A program made the position numbers and the translations under genes. DNA of 64,000 nt, from positions 1 to 64,000 of the forward strand of contig JANMYB010000044.1 in NCBI GenBank assembly GCA_031381645.1, read 5' to 3'. Within the stretch, counting starts at the first letter, position 1. Each line of letters begins with the position of its first letter. The notes under the pieces were generated by a model that was given only the letters and a program-made list of their open reading frames with translations, searched no databases and was not told the origin of the DNA. This DNA comes from Methylotenera_A sp031381645. Lineage in GTDB: Bacteria > Pseudomonadota > Gammaproteobacteria > Burkholderiales > Methylophilaceae. Positions 25,317 through 34,864 of this stretch are shown here, piece by piece.

Positions 25317-25793
25317 TTATTTCGCAGACCAATCGCCAGACTTTCCACCGCTTTTTTCTAGCAATTTAATATCGCTCATCGTCATGCCGCGGTCAACGGC
25401 TTTGCACATATCGTAAATCGTCAGTAAACCCACGCTCACAGCGGTAAGCGCCTCCATCTCGACACCAGTTTGGCCAGTGGTTTCGGTGGTAGCGGTGCAA
25501 GTAATCGAAGTCGTCTTTTCGTCGATCTCAAACGTTATGGATACCTTAGTGAGCGCAATGGGATGGCACAATGGAATTAAATCAGCGGTTTTTTTACTGG
25601 CTTGAATTGCTGCAATACGCGCGATGCCAAGCACATCACCTTTCTTGGCATCACCTTGCAAAATGAGCTTTAAAGTACTTGGCAATATGGAAATAATGCC
25701 GCTGGCAACCGCTTTGCGCTTGGTCTGTAGCTTGTCGCCTACATCTACCATGTGCGCTTGGCCGCTAGAGTCGAAGTGCGTGAGTTTGCTCAT
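25317..25793 (-). CDS. moaC: Cyclic pyranopterin monophosphate synthase MoaC
   Basis: A 158-residue enzyme of molybdenum cofactor synthesis that makes cyclic pyranopterin monophosphate from the MoaA product. It contains ADLIPLCHPIALTKV, the TGVEMEALTAVSVGLLTIYDMCKAVDR core and the terminal GGKSGDW motif. Length is normal. No other moa gene is adjacent. It is divergent from the M48 protease gene. Confidence 0.96.
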   Translation of the reverse strand: MSKLTHFDSSGQAHMVDVGDKLQTKRKAVASGIISILPSTLKLILQGDAKKGDVLGIARIAAIQASKKTADLIPLCHPIALTKVSITFEIDEKTTSITCTATTETTGQTGVEMEALTAVSVGLLTIYDMCKAVDRGMTMSDIKLLEKSGGKSGDWSAK

Positions 25794-25855
25794 TGCTTAC
25801 TTTCTATTTATCATTCGGCGTGAACTTGCCGCCTAAAGGCATTATCATAACAATA

Positions 25856-27355
25856 ATGAAATTAAAGACCATCATATTTATCACTCTACTGAGCGCAAAC
25901 TTTGCATTTGCTGAAAACGCGACAAAGCCGTCATTAACTGGTAAGCCTTACGAAAGTCCGACCAATTTAGACACCAGCCTGCCCGATTTGGGTGATGTTT
26001 CGCAAACTGTGCTGACGCCGCAAGATGAGCAATACATTGGGGATCAGATCATGCGCGAAGTGGCCGTGAGCGACGAAGTGTTGCAAGATGTTGAAGTGAA
26101 TGATTACTTGCAAGCGTTAGGCAATAAATTAGCGGCTGCCAGTCCAGATAAGCAACAAAAATTCACTTTTTTTGTGGTGCGAGATAATTCAATTAACGCC
26201 TTTGCCATGCCAGGAGGTGTGGTTGGCGTGCATACAGGACTGATATTAGCAAATAATAGCGAATCGGAACTCGCGAGTGTGCTTGGGCATGAAATTGGCC
26301 ATGTGACTCAAAGACATTTGGCAAGAATGTTAGCAAAGCAAAAAACCGATATGTTTAAAAATATTGGCAGTATTGCACTGGCCTTGCTGGTTGCGCGCGC
26401 AAATCCTGAGCTGGCTACAGGCGCGCTAACGGCGGCGTCGGCTGCAGGTGTGCAGCGCCAGCTAGATTACACGCGCGAGCATGAGCGCGAGGCCGACCGC
26501 GTAGGTTTAAGCATTTTAGACAGCGCAGGTTTTGATGTGCGCGCCATGCCTGCATTTTTTACCACATTGCAACGCGGCACACGCTTTAGTGATGGTGCTG
26601 CACCTAGCTTTTTGCGTACCCACCCACTCAATGCCGAGCGCATTGCAGATGTGTCGAATCGTGTCGAAACCATGCCCTATAAACAAGTGGCGGATAGCTT
26701 AGAGTTTAATTTGGTAAAGGCTAAATTGCGCGCAGGCAATGGCTTGGCGCAAGATGCGATAGACCAATTTCAAGATAATCTTAAAGAAAGGCGTTTTGCC
26801 AGCGAAACCGCCGAGCATTATGGCCTAGCATTGGCGATGTTGCGCAAAAATGACTTGGTAGGCACGCAAAATCAAGTGAAATGGCTAAAAACTAATGCGC
26901 CTAAAAATGCGTATATCGAGAATTTAATCGCGCGTCTAGAGGTGGCGCGCAATAATCCACAAGCCGCTGCTAGTCAATATGCGAAAAGTCTAGCGCTTTA
27001 TCCAAACTATCGTTCGCTCATTTACGGTTATTCAGAGCACTTTTTGGCGATTAATCAGCCCGATAAAGCCATCAAATTGGTACAAGATAAGCGCGCGCTG
27101 TATCCAAATGATGCATATTTTTATACGATTTTAGCTAAAGCATATACTGCAAAAAACAAAAATTTATTGCGTTTTCAGGCGCAAGGCGAGGCATATTATC
27201 GACAATATAATTTGAAAAAAGCCATAGAACAAATGGAGTTTGCCACCAAAGCCAAAGATGGTAACTTTTATGAGCAGTCGATTGTGGAGGCGCGTTTGAA
27301 GGAGCTACGCCGCTTGCAAGAAAACGAAAAGCTCGCTGAGGAAAGACTAAGTTAA
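25856..27355 (+). CDS. Periplasmic M48 family metalloprotease (BepA/YfgC-like) with TPR region
   Basis: About 499 residues. A signal peptide (MKLKTIIFITLLSANFAFA) leads to an M48 protease domain with zinc site GHEIGHVTQRH and the third-ligand region EREADRVGLSIL. The C-terminal 200 residues are helical repeats of TPR type (KSLALYPNYRSLIYGYSEHFLAINQPDKAIKLV). The arrangement is that of BepA, which guards outer-membrane protein assembly, including LptD. Start 25856 begins at the signal peptide; the frame is open further upstream to 25793 but that part overlaps moaC. The stop overlaps the start of soxY. Confidence 0.9.
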   Translation: MKLKTIIFITLLSANFAFAENATKPSLTGKPYESPTNLDTSLPDLGDVSQTVLTPQDEQYIGDQIMREVAVSDEVLQDVEVNDYLQALGNKLAAASPDKQQKFTFFVVRDNSINAFAMPGGVVGVHTGLILANNSESELASVLGHEIGHVTQRHLARMLAKQKTDMFKNIGSIALALLVARANPELATGALTAASAAGVQRQLDYTREHEREADRVGLSILDSAGFDVRAMPAFFTTLQRGTRFSDGAAPSFLRTHPLNAERIADVSNRVETMPYKQVADSLEFNLVKAKLRAGNGLAQDAIDQFQDNLKERRFASETAEHYGLALAMLRKNDLVGTQNQVKWLKTNAPKNAYIENLIARLEVARNNPQAAASQYAKSLALYPNYRSLIYGYSEHFLAINQPDKAIKLVQDKRALYPNDAYFYTILAKAYTAKNKNLLRFQAQGEAYYRQYNLKKAIEQMEFATKAKDGNFYEQSIVEARLKELRRLQENEKLAEERLS

Positions 27356-27798
27356 TGCAGCGTAGAGACTTTTTAAACGTTTTAGTTGTCAGTTTGGGAG
27401 GCTCTCTATTACTGCCTCTCAGAGCTATTGCTGTAGTATGGAACAAAGCCGCTTTTGAAGCGATTAAACTGGAAGAAGCTGAGAAAATATTAGCAGTTAA
27501 TGGCGAAGTTTTAAGCAAAGATATTCAAATTATCGCGCCAGATAAGGCTGAAAACGGCGCGATAGTGCAGTTGGAAGTTTTAAGTCGCATTCCAAATACC
27601 GAGGCGATTGCAATATTTGTTGAGAAAAATCCAACTGCACTCATAGGCAATTTTATGTTCAGTAATGGTGCGCTACCACAATTGGTAACTCGCATCAAAA
27701 TGGCCGAAACAAGCGATATTAAAATTGTTGTAAAAGCTGGTGAGCAATATTATACCGCTTCAAAAAATGTTGTTGTGCTGGAGAATGGGTGCGGCTGA
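27355..27798 (+). CDS. soxY: Sulfur carrier protein SoxY
   Basis: A 147-residue exported protein. The N terminus MQRRDFLNVLVVSLGGSLLLP has a twin-arginine signal. The domain matches SoxY, which carries sulfur intermediates on a C-terminal cysteine of a flexible arm. The arm here ends LENGCG, with Cys next to last, rather than the usual GGCGG. It overlaps soxZ by one base (TGATG), giving a coupled soxYZ pair. No other sox gene is present nearby. Confidence 0.85.
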   Translation: MQRRDFLNVLVVSLGGSLLLPLRAIAVVWNKAAFEAIKLEEAEKILAVNGEVLSKDIQIIAPDKAENGAIVQLEVLSRIPNTEAIAIFVEKNPTALIGNFMFSNGALPQLVTRIKMAETSDIKIVVKAGEQYYTASKNVVVLENGCG

Positions 27799-28115
27799 TG
27801 GATAACAATATGAAAATGCGTGCTAAGTTAAAGGGTGAAATTACAGAAGTGAAAGTAATTATCAGCCACTCCATGGAAACAGGGCGCAAAAAAGATGATT
27901 TCGGCGCGTTTATTCCTGCACATTTTATTCAATTAGTGACCGCTACTTTAAACGAAAAACCTGTGTTAGAAATGCAGTGGGGGACGGGAATTTCTAAAAA
28001 TCCTTATCTCACTTTTTACCTAAAAGGCGCAAAAGTTGGAGATAGAATTAGCGTGACTTGGCACGACAACTTAGGTGAAACTGCTTCTAGCGAGATTGCT
28101 ATTGCACTAGCTTAA
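27798..28115 (+). CDS. soxZ: Sulfur oxidation protein SoxZ
   Basis: A 105-residue immunoglobulin-like partner of SoxY. Features include MRAKLKGEITEVKVIISHSMETGRKKD, then a GAFIPAHFIQLVTA strand and SWxD-like VTWHDNLGET near the end. Start 27798 is chosen because ATG overlaps the soxY stop; the frame from 27789 is slightly longer. With SoxY it would form the SoxYZ carrier complex in the periplasm. Confidence 0.87.
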   Translation: MDNNMKMRAKLKGEITEVKVIISHSMETGRKKDDFGAFIPAHFIQLVTATLNEKPVLEMQWGTGISKNPYLTFYLKGAKVGDRISVTWHDNLGETASSEIAIALA

Positions 28116-28128
28116 AGAGCCGTCTATT

Positions 28129-28317
28129 CTATTGTTTGACTTTGCAGGTATTGATGCCCAGTAAACTCCAAGCCCCGCAAAATCCCATCAAGCCAGTTGC
28201 CAGTATCACAACACCTATCCAAGCCCATACTGGGCCACCAAGTAATGCCCAGGCGATTAAAGCTAGTCCTGCCACAATACGTATTACACGATCAATACCA
28301 CCCACATTTGCGTTCAT
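28129..28317 (-). CDS. DUF2892 (YgaP-like) inner membrane protein
   Basis: A 62-residue protein: MNANVGGIDRVIRIVAGLALIAWALLG, a second hydrophobic segment, and GFCGAWSLLGINTCKVK. This is the standard DUF2892 pattern of two membrane helices with a CGxCPxYxxxGxxTC-like end. Start 28317 is chosen because AAGGA is seven bases upstream. Members are often found with rhodanese or sulfur genes, which fits the adjacent convergent soxYZ, but its role is unknown. Confidence 0.87.
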   Translation of the reverse strand: MNANVGGIDRVIRIVAGLALIAWALLGGPVWAWIGVVILATGLMGFCGAWSLLGINTCKVKQ

Positions 28318-28409
28318 TTTCATTTCCTTATCAATAAAGAAACTCATCATTAAAATAGCACTTCCGTATTATGCTTTTATAATGGCGTTAAACAGTGATT
28401 TTAGTTACA

Positions 28410-30062
28410 TTAAACAGGCTTGCAGATACTTAAAGCGACCGCTTCGGCTACTTTTATGCCATCGACGCCAGCCGATAAAATTCCGCCTGCGTAACCTGCA
28501 CCTTCGCCGCATGGATACAAGCCTTTGGTGTTGATGCTTTGTAGCGTTTCATCATCGCGCTTGATGCGAATGGGGCTTGAAGTGCGCGTTTCCACGCCCG
28601 TTAAAAGGCCATCGGCCAAATCATAACCTTTTATTTGCTTGGCAAATGCGGGAATCGCTTCTCGAATCGCGCTAATAGCAAATTCTGGCAAGGCAGTTTC
28701 TAAGTTAGTTAAATGCACACCTGGCGTGTAACTTGGCTGCACTTCGCCAAATGTTGTACTTGGTTTATTGGCTAAAAATTCACCAATCAATTGCCCAGGA
28801 GCCTCATAGCTATTGCCTCCTAGGGCATAGGCTTTTGCTTCTAATTCGCGTTGTAAATACATACCAGCTAGTGGACCATATTCACTAGAATCAGCTGGAA
28901 AATCCACTTCTGGCGTAATGCCCACCACAATGCCAGCGTTGGCATTACGCTCGTTTCGGCTGTATTGGCTCATGCCGTTGGTCACCACGCAACCCACTTC
29001 AGAGGCAGATGCCACAACTGTGCCACCAGGGCACATGCAAAAGCTATATACGCTGCGGCCGTTGCTGGCGTGATGCACCAATTTATATTCTGCCGAGCCT
29101 AATTTGCTTAATATATCTTCAGAATAGCTCTTGCCGTAACGCGCTTTGTCGATGAGGCTTTGCGGATGCTCGATGCGAAAACCGATTGAAAACGGCTTGG
29201 CCTCGATGTAGATATTTTTACGATGAATCATTTCAAATGTGTCGCGCGCGCTGTGGCCGACAGCCAAAATTAAATGATTCGTCGTAATCCGTTCGCCGCT
29301 GGCCAGCACCACACCCTGTACTTCACCATTTTCTATTTCAATATCATCCACGCGGGCTTCAAAACGAATCTCACCACCCAGCGATTCAATGGTTTTGCGC
29401 ATTTCTTCCACCATGCCGACTAATCTAAAAGTGCCGATATGCGGATGGCTGACGTACATGATTTCTTCTGGCGCACCCGCTTTTACAAACTCTTGAATCA
29501 CTTTGCGGCCGTAATGTTTCGGGTCTTTAATCTGGCTGTAAAGCTTGCCGTCAGAGAATGTACCCGCACCGCCTTCGCCAAATTGCACGTTCGATTCTGG
29601 ATTGAGTTTGCCTTTACGCCAAAAATCCCAGGTGTCTTTGGTGCGCTCGCGTACAGCTTTACCGCGTTCTAGCACAATCGGCTTAAAGCCAGATTGCGCC
29701 AAAATCAGTGCCGCAAAAATACCCGCAGGGCCAAAGCCGATGATGACAGGACGTGATTTAATTGAGGCCAGTGCAGTTGCAACAAATTTGTAAGAAATAT
29801 CAGGGCTTGTCTTTACATGCGGGTCACGGCTTAGTTTGGCCAACACTTTAGCTTCGTCATTTACCGTTACATCTAGCGAATAAACCAATAGTATCGAATT
29901 GGTTTTGCGTGCATCCACACCACGTTTGAAGATTGAAAAATCAAGTAAATCAGACGCGTTAATGGCCAATTTTTTGATGATAGCCGCTCTGATTTCGGCA
30001 TCTGTGTGCCCTTTGCCTGTAGCGGAAGTGAGTGGTAATTTTATTTCTGTAATGCGTAACAT
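28410..30062 (-). CDS. NAD(P)/FAD-dependent dehydrogenase (COG2509 family)
   Basis: A 550-residue flavoprotein of unknown substrate. An N-terminal domain of about 90 residues precedes the dinucleotide fold RPVIIGFGPAGIFAALILAQSGFKPIVLERG. Conserved parts include QFGEGGAGTFSDGKLYSQIKD, HPHIGTFRLVGMVEEMRK and the C-terminal GLYPCGEGAGYAGGILSAGVDGIKVAEA, which places it in the COG2509 group. It stands alone between the DUF2892 and hda genes. Confidence 0.88.
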   Translation of the reverse strand: MLRITEIKLPLTSATGKGHTDAEIRAAIIKKLAINASDLLDFSIFKRGVDARKTNSILLVYSLDVTVNDEAKVLAKLSRDPHVKTSPDISYKFVATALASIKSRPVIIGFGPAGIFAALILAQSGFKPIVLERGKAVRERTKDTWDFWRKGKLNPESNVQFGEGGAGTFSDGKLYSQIKDPKHYGRKVIQEFVKAGAPEEIMYVSHPHIGTFRLVGMVEEMRKTIESLGGEIRFEARVDDIEIENGEVQGVVLASGERITTNHLILAVGHSARDTFEMIHRKNIYIEAKPFSIGFRIEHPQSLIDKARYGKSYSEDILSKLGSAEYKLVHHASNGRSVYSFCMCPGGTVVASASEVGCVVTNGMSQYSRNERNANAGIVVGITPEVDFPADSSEYGPLAGMYLQRELEAKAYALGGNSYEAPGQLIGEFLANKPSTTFGEVQPSYTPGVHLTNLETALPEFAISAIREAIPAFAKQIKGYDLADGLLTGVETRTSSPIRIKRDDETLQSINTKGLYPCGEGAGYAGGILSAGVDGIKVAEAVALSICKPV

Positions 30063-30127
30063 AATTCACCTTAAGGATAGTATTTATCTATCATTTGGTT
30101 TATTGTAGGGAAACATTCTACAGGATA

Positions 30128-30733
30128 TTAAATATTTAATTCCAGTTGCAACAACTTCTTCAGCATCGGCACCGTGATCGGTTTGTGAGCAGTCAGCGAC
30201 CACTCATCTAATGCATCTAAAATCGCCATCAGCGTGGGTAAATCGCGGCGTAAATAGCGTAAACAATATTCAGTGACTTCGTCGGGCAGCTTCATGCCGC
30301 GTTCTTTGGCGTGCTGTTTTAAGGCTTGCGCTTTTTCTTCGTCATTGAGCGGATGCAGCTGATACACCAAGCCCCAAGCCAGTCGGGTGGCTAAATCATC
30401 GCGCAAATTCATCTGATTTGGTGCGTGCAAACCTGCGGTTATCAAAATACCGTCTTCAGCTTTTATTTGATTGTAGGTATTAAATAATGCAATTTGCGCA
30501 TCATTATCGAGTAAATTAACATCGTCTGCAACCCGCATGGATATTGCCTCACAGGCCGATAATAAATGACTTTTCCCACTGCCTTTTTCGCCCCAAAGGT
30601 AGATAAAATGAGATTGAGCAGTGTTATTTATTAGGGCTTGCAAGCTGGCAATCGCTTCGGTGTTGCGTCCAGCGACAAAGTTTTGTAGCGATGGCGCTGC
30701 GGCTGGTTTTATGTCTAAAAGTAATTGCTTCAT
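30128..30733 (-). CDS. hda: DnaA regulatory inactivator Hda
   Basis: A 201-residue DnaA-related AAA+ protein. It begins MKQLLLDIKPAAAPSLQNFVAGRN, which fits the clamp-binding N terminus of Hda, then has P-loop YLWGEKGSGKSHLLSACE and the DnaA-type lid helices (LATRLAWGLVYQLHPLNDEEKAQALKQHA). Hda with the sliding clamp stimulates ATP hydrolysis by DnaA and limits re-initiation. Seven bases downstream of the permease gene, in an operon order (permease then hda) common in betaproteobacteria with purM divergent. Confidence 0.92.
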   Translation of the reverse strand: MKQLLLDIKPAAAPSLQNFVAGRNTEAIASLQALINNTAQSHFIYLWGEKGSGKSHLLSACEAISMRVADDVNLLDNDAQIALFNTYNQIKAEDGILITAGLHAPNQMNLRDDLATRLAWGLVYQLHPLNDEEKAQALKQHAKERGMKLPDEVTEYCLRYLRRDLPTLMAILDALDEWSLTAHKPITVPMLKKLLQLELNI

Positions 30734-30739
30734 GCTGCG

Positions 30740-31834
30740 CTATTTTAAATAGGCATCGCTACCCAAATAATTGTCTTTGGTGTGGCGCAAACCTACTGCA
30801 ATTGCGGCGCTAACAGGTAAAGCTAGTAATACGCCCGCAAAGCCAAACAATTGGCCACCTGCCAGTAAAGAGAAAATCACAACAACAGGATGTAAGCCAA
30901 TACGGTCGCCGACCAGCTTGGGGGTGATAAAATTGCTCTCAATTAACTGGCCAATGCCAAATACCAGCAAAACAGGGATTAACTGGTCAAAACTGTTAAA
31001 TTGTAATGTTCCCGCCAATAACGCCAAGCCCATGCCTATGGCCGGACCTAAATAAGGCACAAAACCTAATAGGCCTGCAATTAAGCCAATTGGTAGCGCC
31101 ATATCTAAGCCAGCTAGCCACAATCCCGCGGCATAAAAAACACTCATTAACATCATCACCGTAAGCTGCCCGCGTAAAAATTCTGCCAGCATTTGGTCGA
31201 TTTCTTGTGTAATTTCTGTGGCTTTGCCTATGATGTCGCGTGGAATTAGCTGACCAATACCCGCTATTACCTCATCCCAGTCGCGTAGCAGATAAAACAG
31301 TACAACAGGTAGCAACAAAATATTAGCAATAATGCCAATAAGCGCCATGCTATTGTTGCCCGCTGTTTGCAGCACATCCGCAAGAATATTGCCTGCAGTT
31401 TTCCAATTTTTGGTAATCACGTCTTGAATTTGCGTGCTATCAATGGCCAAGCTAATACCCAGCTTGGATTGTAACCAAGGCTCAATAGTGGCGCGCAGGT
31501 TGCTGATAACTCCTGGCAAACGTTCCACAATCAGCATCGATTGCTTTTGTAGCAAAGGAATTATAATGAGTAACAGCAGCGTAATAATGCCCAAAATCAC
31601 CAGCATGACCAGCACTGTGGCGGGTGTGCGGCCTAGCTTATTTTTGTGTGTGCCCCACAGACTAATTTTATCGACCAGCGGATCACAAATATAAGCCAAA
31701 ATCGCCGCAACTAAAAACGGCGTCAGCACGGGCAGCAGAAAATAAAATACCACTAAAAAAATCGCGCTTAAAATTAGCCAGCGATTATTTGTAAGCAGAT
31801 TGCCAGAATTGTTGTTTTGGGGTTTATTGACCAT
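30740..31834 (-). CDS. AI-2E family transporter / PerM-like permease
   Basis: A 364-residue membrane protein with about eight hydrophobic segments in the AI-2E transporter arrangement: two N-terminal helices, a soluble stretch (RLPGVISNLRATIEPWLQSKLG), then GLLGFVPYLGPAIGMGLALLAG and ESNFITPKLVGDRIGLHPVVVIFSLLAGGQLFGF, the family's conserved C-terminal blocks. The transported substrate is unknown. It is divergent from purM and upstream of hda. Confidence 0.9.
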   Translation of the reverse strand: MVNKPQNNNSGNLLTNNRWLILSAIFLVVFYFLLPVLTPFLVAAILAYICDPLVDKISLWGTHKNKLGRTPATVLVMLVILGIITLLLLIIIPLLQKQSMLIVERLPGVISNLRATIEPWLQSKLGISLAIDSTQIQDVITKNWKTAGNILADVLQTAGNNSMALIGIIANILLLPVVLFYLLRDWDEVIAGIGQLIPRDIIGKATEITQEIDQMLAEFLRGQLTVMMLMSVFYAAGLWLAGLDMALPIGLIAGLLGFVPYLGPAIGMGLALLAGTLQFNSFDQLIPVLLVFGIGQLIESNFITPKLVGDRIGLHPVVVIFSLLAGGQLFGFAGVLLALPVSAAIAVGLRHTKDNYLGSDAYLK

Positions 31835-31917
31835 ATGAGTTAAAATTATACTTTAAGTTAAACCATTCACTAAAGTTATACCAATTGTTAACGCATTAAA
31901 TTGAATCGAGATTAGTT

Positions 31918-32967
31918 TTGAACACAAATACTCCCAATACAAGCTCAATTAGCTACCGCGATGCGGGTGTAGATATTGAAGCGGGCGACGTGCTGGTTGA
32001 ACAAATTAAACCGTTCGCTAAGCGCACTATGCGGCCAGAAGTGCTGGCGGGCATTGGTGGTTTTGGCTCACTTTTCGAGATGCCGAAAAAGTTTAAAAAT
32101 CCAGTGTTGGTTTCTGGCACCGATGGCGTGGGTACTAAGCTTAAACTGGCTTTTGAGCTGAATAAGCATGATACTGTGGGCATTGATTTAGTCGCCATGA
32201 GTGTCAACGATATTCTCGTGCAAGGCGCAGAGCCGCTATTTTTCCTCGATTATTTCGCTTGCGGCAAGTTAGAAGTGGGCGTGGCGGCGCAAGTGATTAA
32301 AGGCATTGCCGAAGGTTGCGAGCAATCTGGCTGCGCCTTAGTGGGTGGCGAAACCGCAGAAATGCCTGGCATGTACCCCGCGGGCGAGTATGATTTGGCG
32401 GGCTTTGCGGTGGGTTGCGTGGATAAAGAAAAAATCATTAATGGTTTAAGCATTGCTGCGGGTGATGTGCTGCTGGGCTTGGCTTCTAGTGGAGCACACT
32501 CTAATGGCTATTCGCTGATTCGCAAACTGATTGCGAATTCTGGCATCGATTTTGATTCAGACTTTTATGGCAGAAAATTTAAAGACGTGGTGATGGCACC
32601 GACTAAAATTTACGTGAAATCGCTGTTAAAATTGATTGATGCGTTGCCTGTAAAAGGCATGGCGCACATTACTGGCGGCGGTATTACCGAGAATATTCCG
32701 CGCGTATTACCTGCTGGCTTAATAGCTGAAATTAACGGTAAAAGCTGGCAGCTGCCGCAATTGTTTCAATGGCTGCAGGTGCAAGGTAATATTACGCACA
32801 GAGAAATGTACAAAACCTTTAACTGCGGCATTGGCATGGCGGTGATTGTAGCTAAAGAAGATGCTGCACAGGCAATCGCCTTATTGCAAGTCAATGGTGA
32901 AACCGTGTACGAAATTGGCCTAATTCGCGCTCAAAACGCGGGTGAAGCGCCGACTATTATTGTTTAA
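31918..32967 (+). CDS. purM: Phosphoribosylformylglycinamidine cyclo-ligase
   Basis: Makes aminoimidazole ribotide in purine synthesis. The 349-residue protein begins with SYRDAGVDIEAGD, continues with VLVSGTDGVGTKLKLAFE and VAMSVNDILVQGAEPLFFLDYFACGKLE, and has the C-terminal GGGITENIPRVLP. A TTG start at 31918 gives MNTNTPNTSSISYRDAG, the natural N terminus. Divergent from the PerM-like gene. Confidence 0.96.
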   Translation: MNTNTPNTSSISYRDAGVDIEAGDVLVEQIKPFAKRTMRPEVLAGIGGFGSLFEMPKKFKNPVLVSGTDGVGTKLKLAFELNKHDTVGIDLVAMSVNDILVQGAEPLFFLDYFACGKLEVGVAAQVIKGIAEGCEQSGCALVGGETAEMPGMYPAGEYDLAGFAVGCVDKEKIINGLSIAAGDVLLGLASSGAHSNGYSLIRKLIANSGIDFDSDFYGRKFKDVVMAPTKIYVKSLLKLIDALPVKGMAHITGGGITENIPRVLPAGLIAEINGKSWQLPQLFQWLQVQGNITHREMYKTFNCGIGMAVIVAKEDAAQAIALLQVNGETVYEIGLIRAQNAGEAPTIIV

Positions 32968-33022
32968 TTGACAACTTGTTTTGTGTCCAAGCGTTAAGTG
33001 CTTTTAAACTTGAAAGAAACGC

Positions 33023-33704
33023 ATGTTAAAACTAACGCAGTTCATTGTTTTATTTTTTCTAGGGACAAATCTAGCATTTGCATATCCTAAAAACATTCAA
33101 CTTGAGTACGATGTAGCGCGAAATGGCAAATTGTTTGCCAAGGTGAAAGAAACCTTCGCGCAAAATGGCAAGCAATACCGTATTAAATCTATAACCAAGG
33201 GCATTGGTGTTTATGCACTAATGGGTGAGCGCACGCTTACCAGCATTGGCACGGTTACCAAAGACGGTTTAAAGCCAAGCCGCTTTGAGTTACATCAGGG
33301 GAAAAGTGCAAAAAAAACACTGATTGCTGATTTTAATTGGGCGAAAAGCACGCTCAATATGCAAGTAAAAGGTGAGAATAAAACTGAGCCTTTAGAAAAA
33401 GGTACACAAGATTTAGCCAGCTATTTGTATCAGTTTATGTTTAATCCGCCCACAAAAGATGAAGTAAATGTGACGATGACCACGGGCAAAAAGCTTCATG
33501 CTTACCAATATAAAGTGATGGCGCGCGGTTTAAAGTTGAATATCGCGAACGCGAGTTATAAAGCCTTGCATATTTCTAACGAGGCCGCGGCTGGTGACGA
33601 CAAAAAACAGCTATGGTTGGCACAAGATCAGTATTATTTACCTGTGCGTTATAAGCTAACGGATGAAGATGGTGATAATTTCGAGCAAACGCTAACGAAA
33701 ATTC

Positions 33705-33715
<11 letters not shown>
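33023..33715 (+). CDS. DUF3108 domain protein, exported
   Basis: A 230-residue periplasmic protein. The signal peptide ends around NLAFAYP. The mature part is a DUF3108 domain (IQLEYDVARNGKLFAKVKETF, LASYLYQFMFNPP, TTGKKLHAYQYKVMARG). Function is unknown. The next gene encodes a longer paralogue and overlaps this one by 11 bases, so the two probably arose by duplication and are cotranscribed. Confidence 0.83.
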
Positions 33716-34838
<1,123 letters not shown>

Positions 34839-34864
34839 TAAATTAATTTTAATAAAGACAAACA

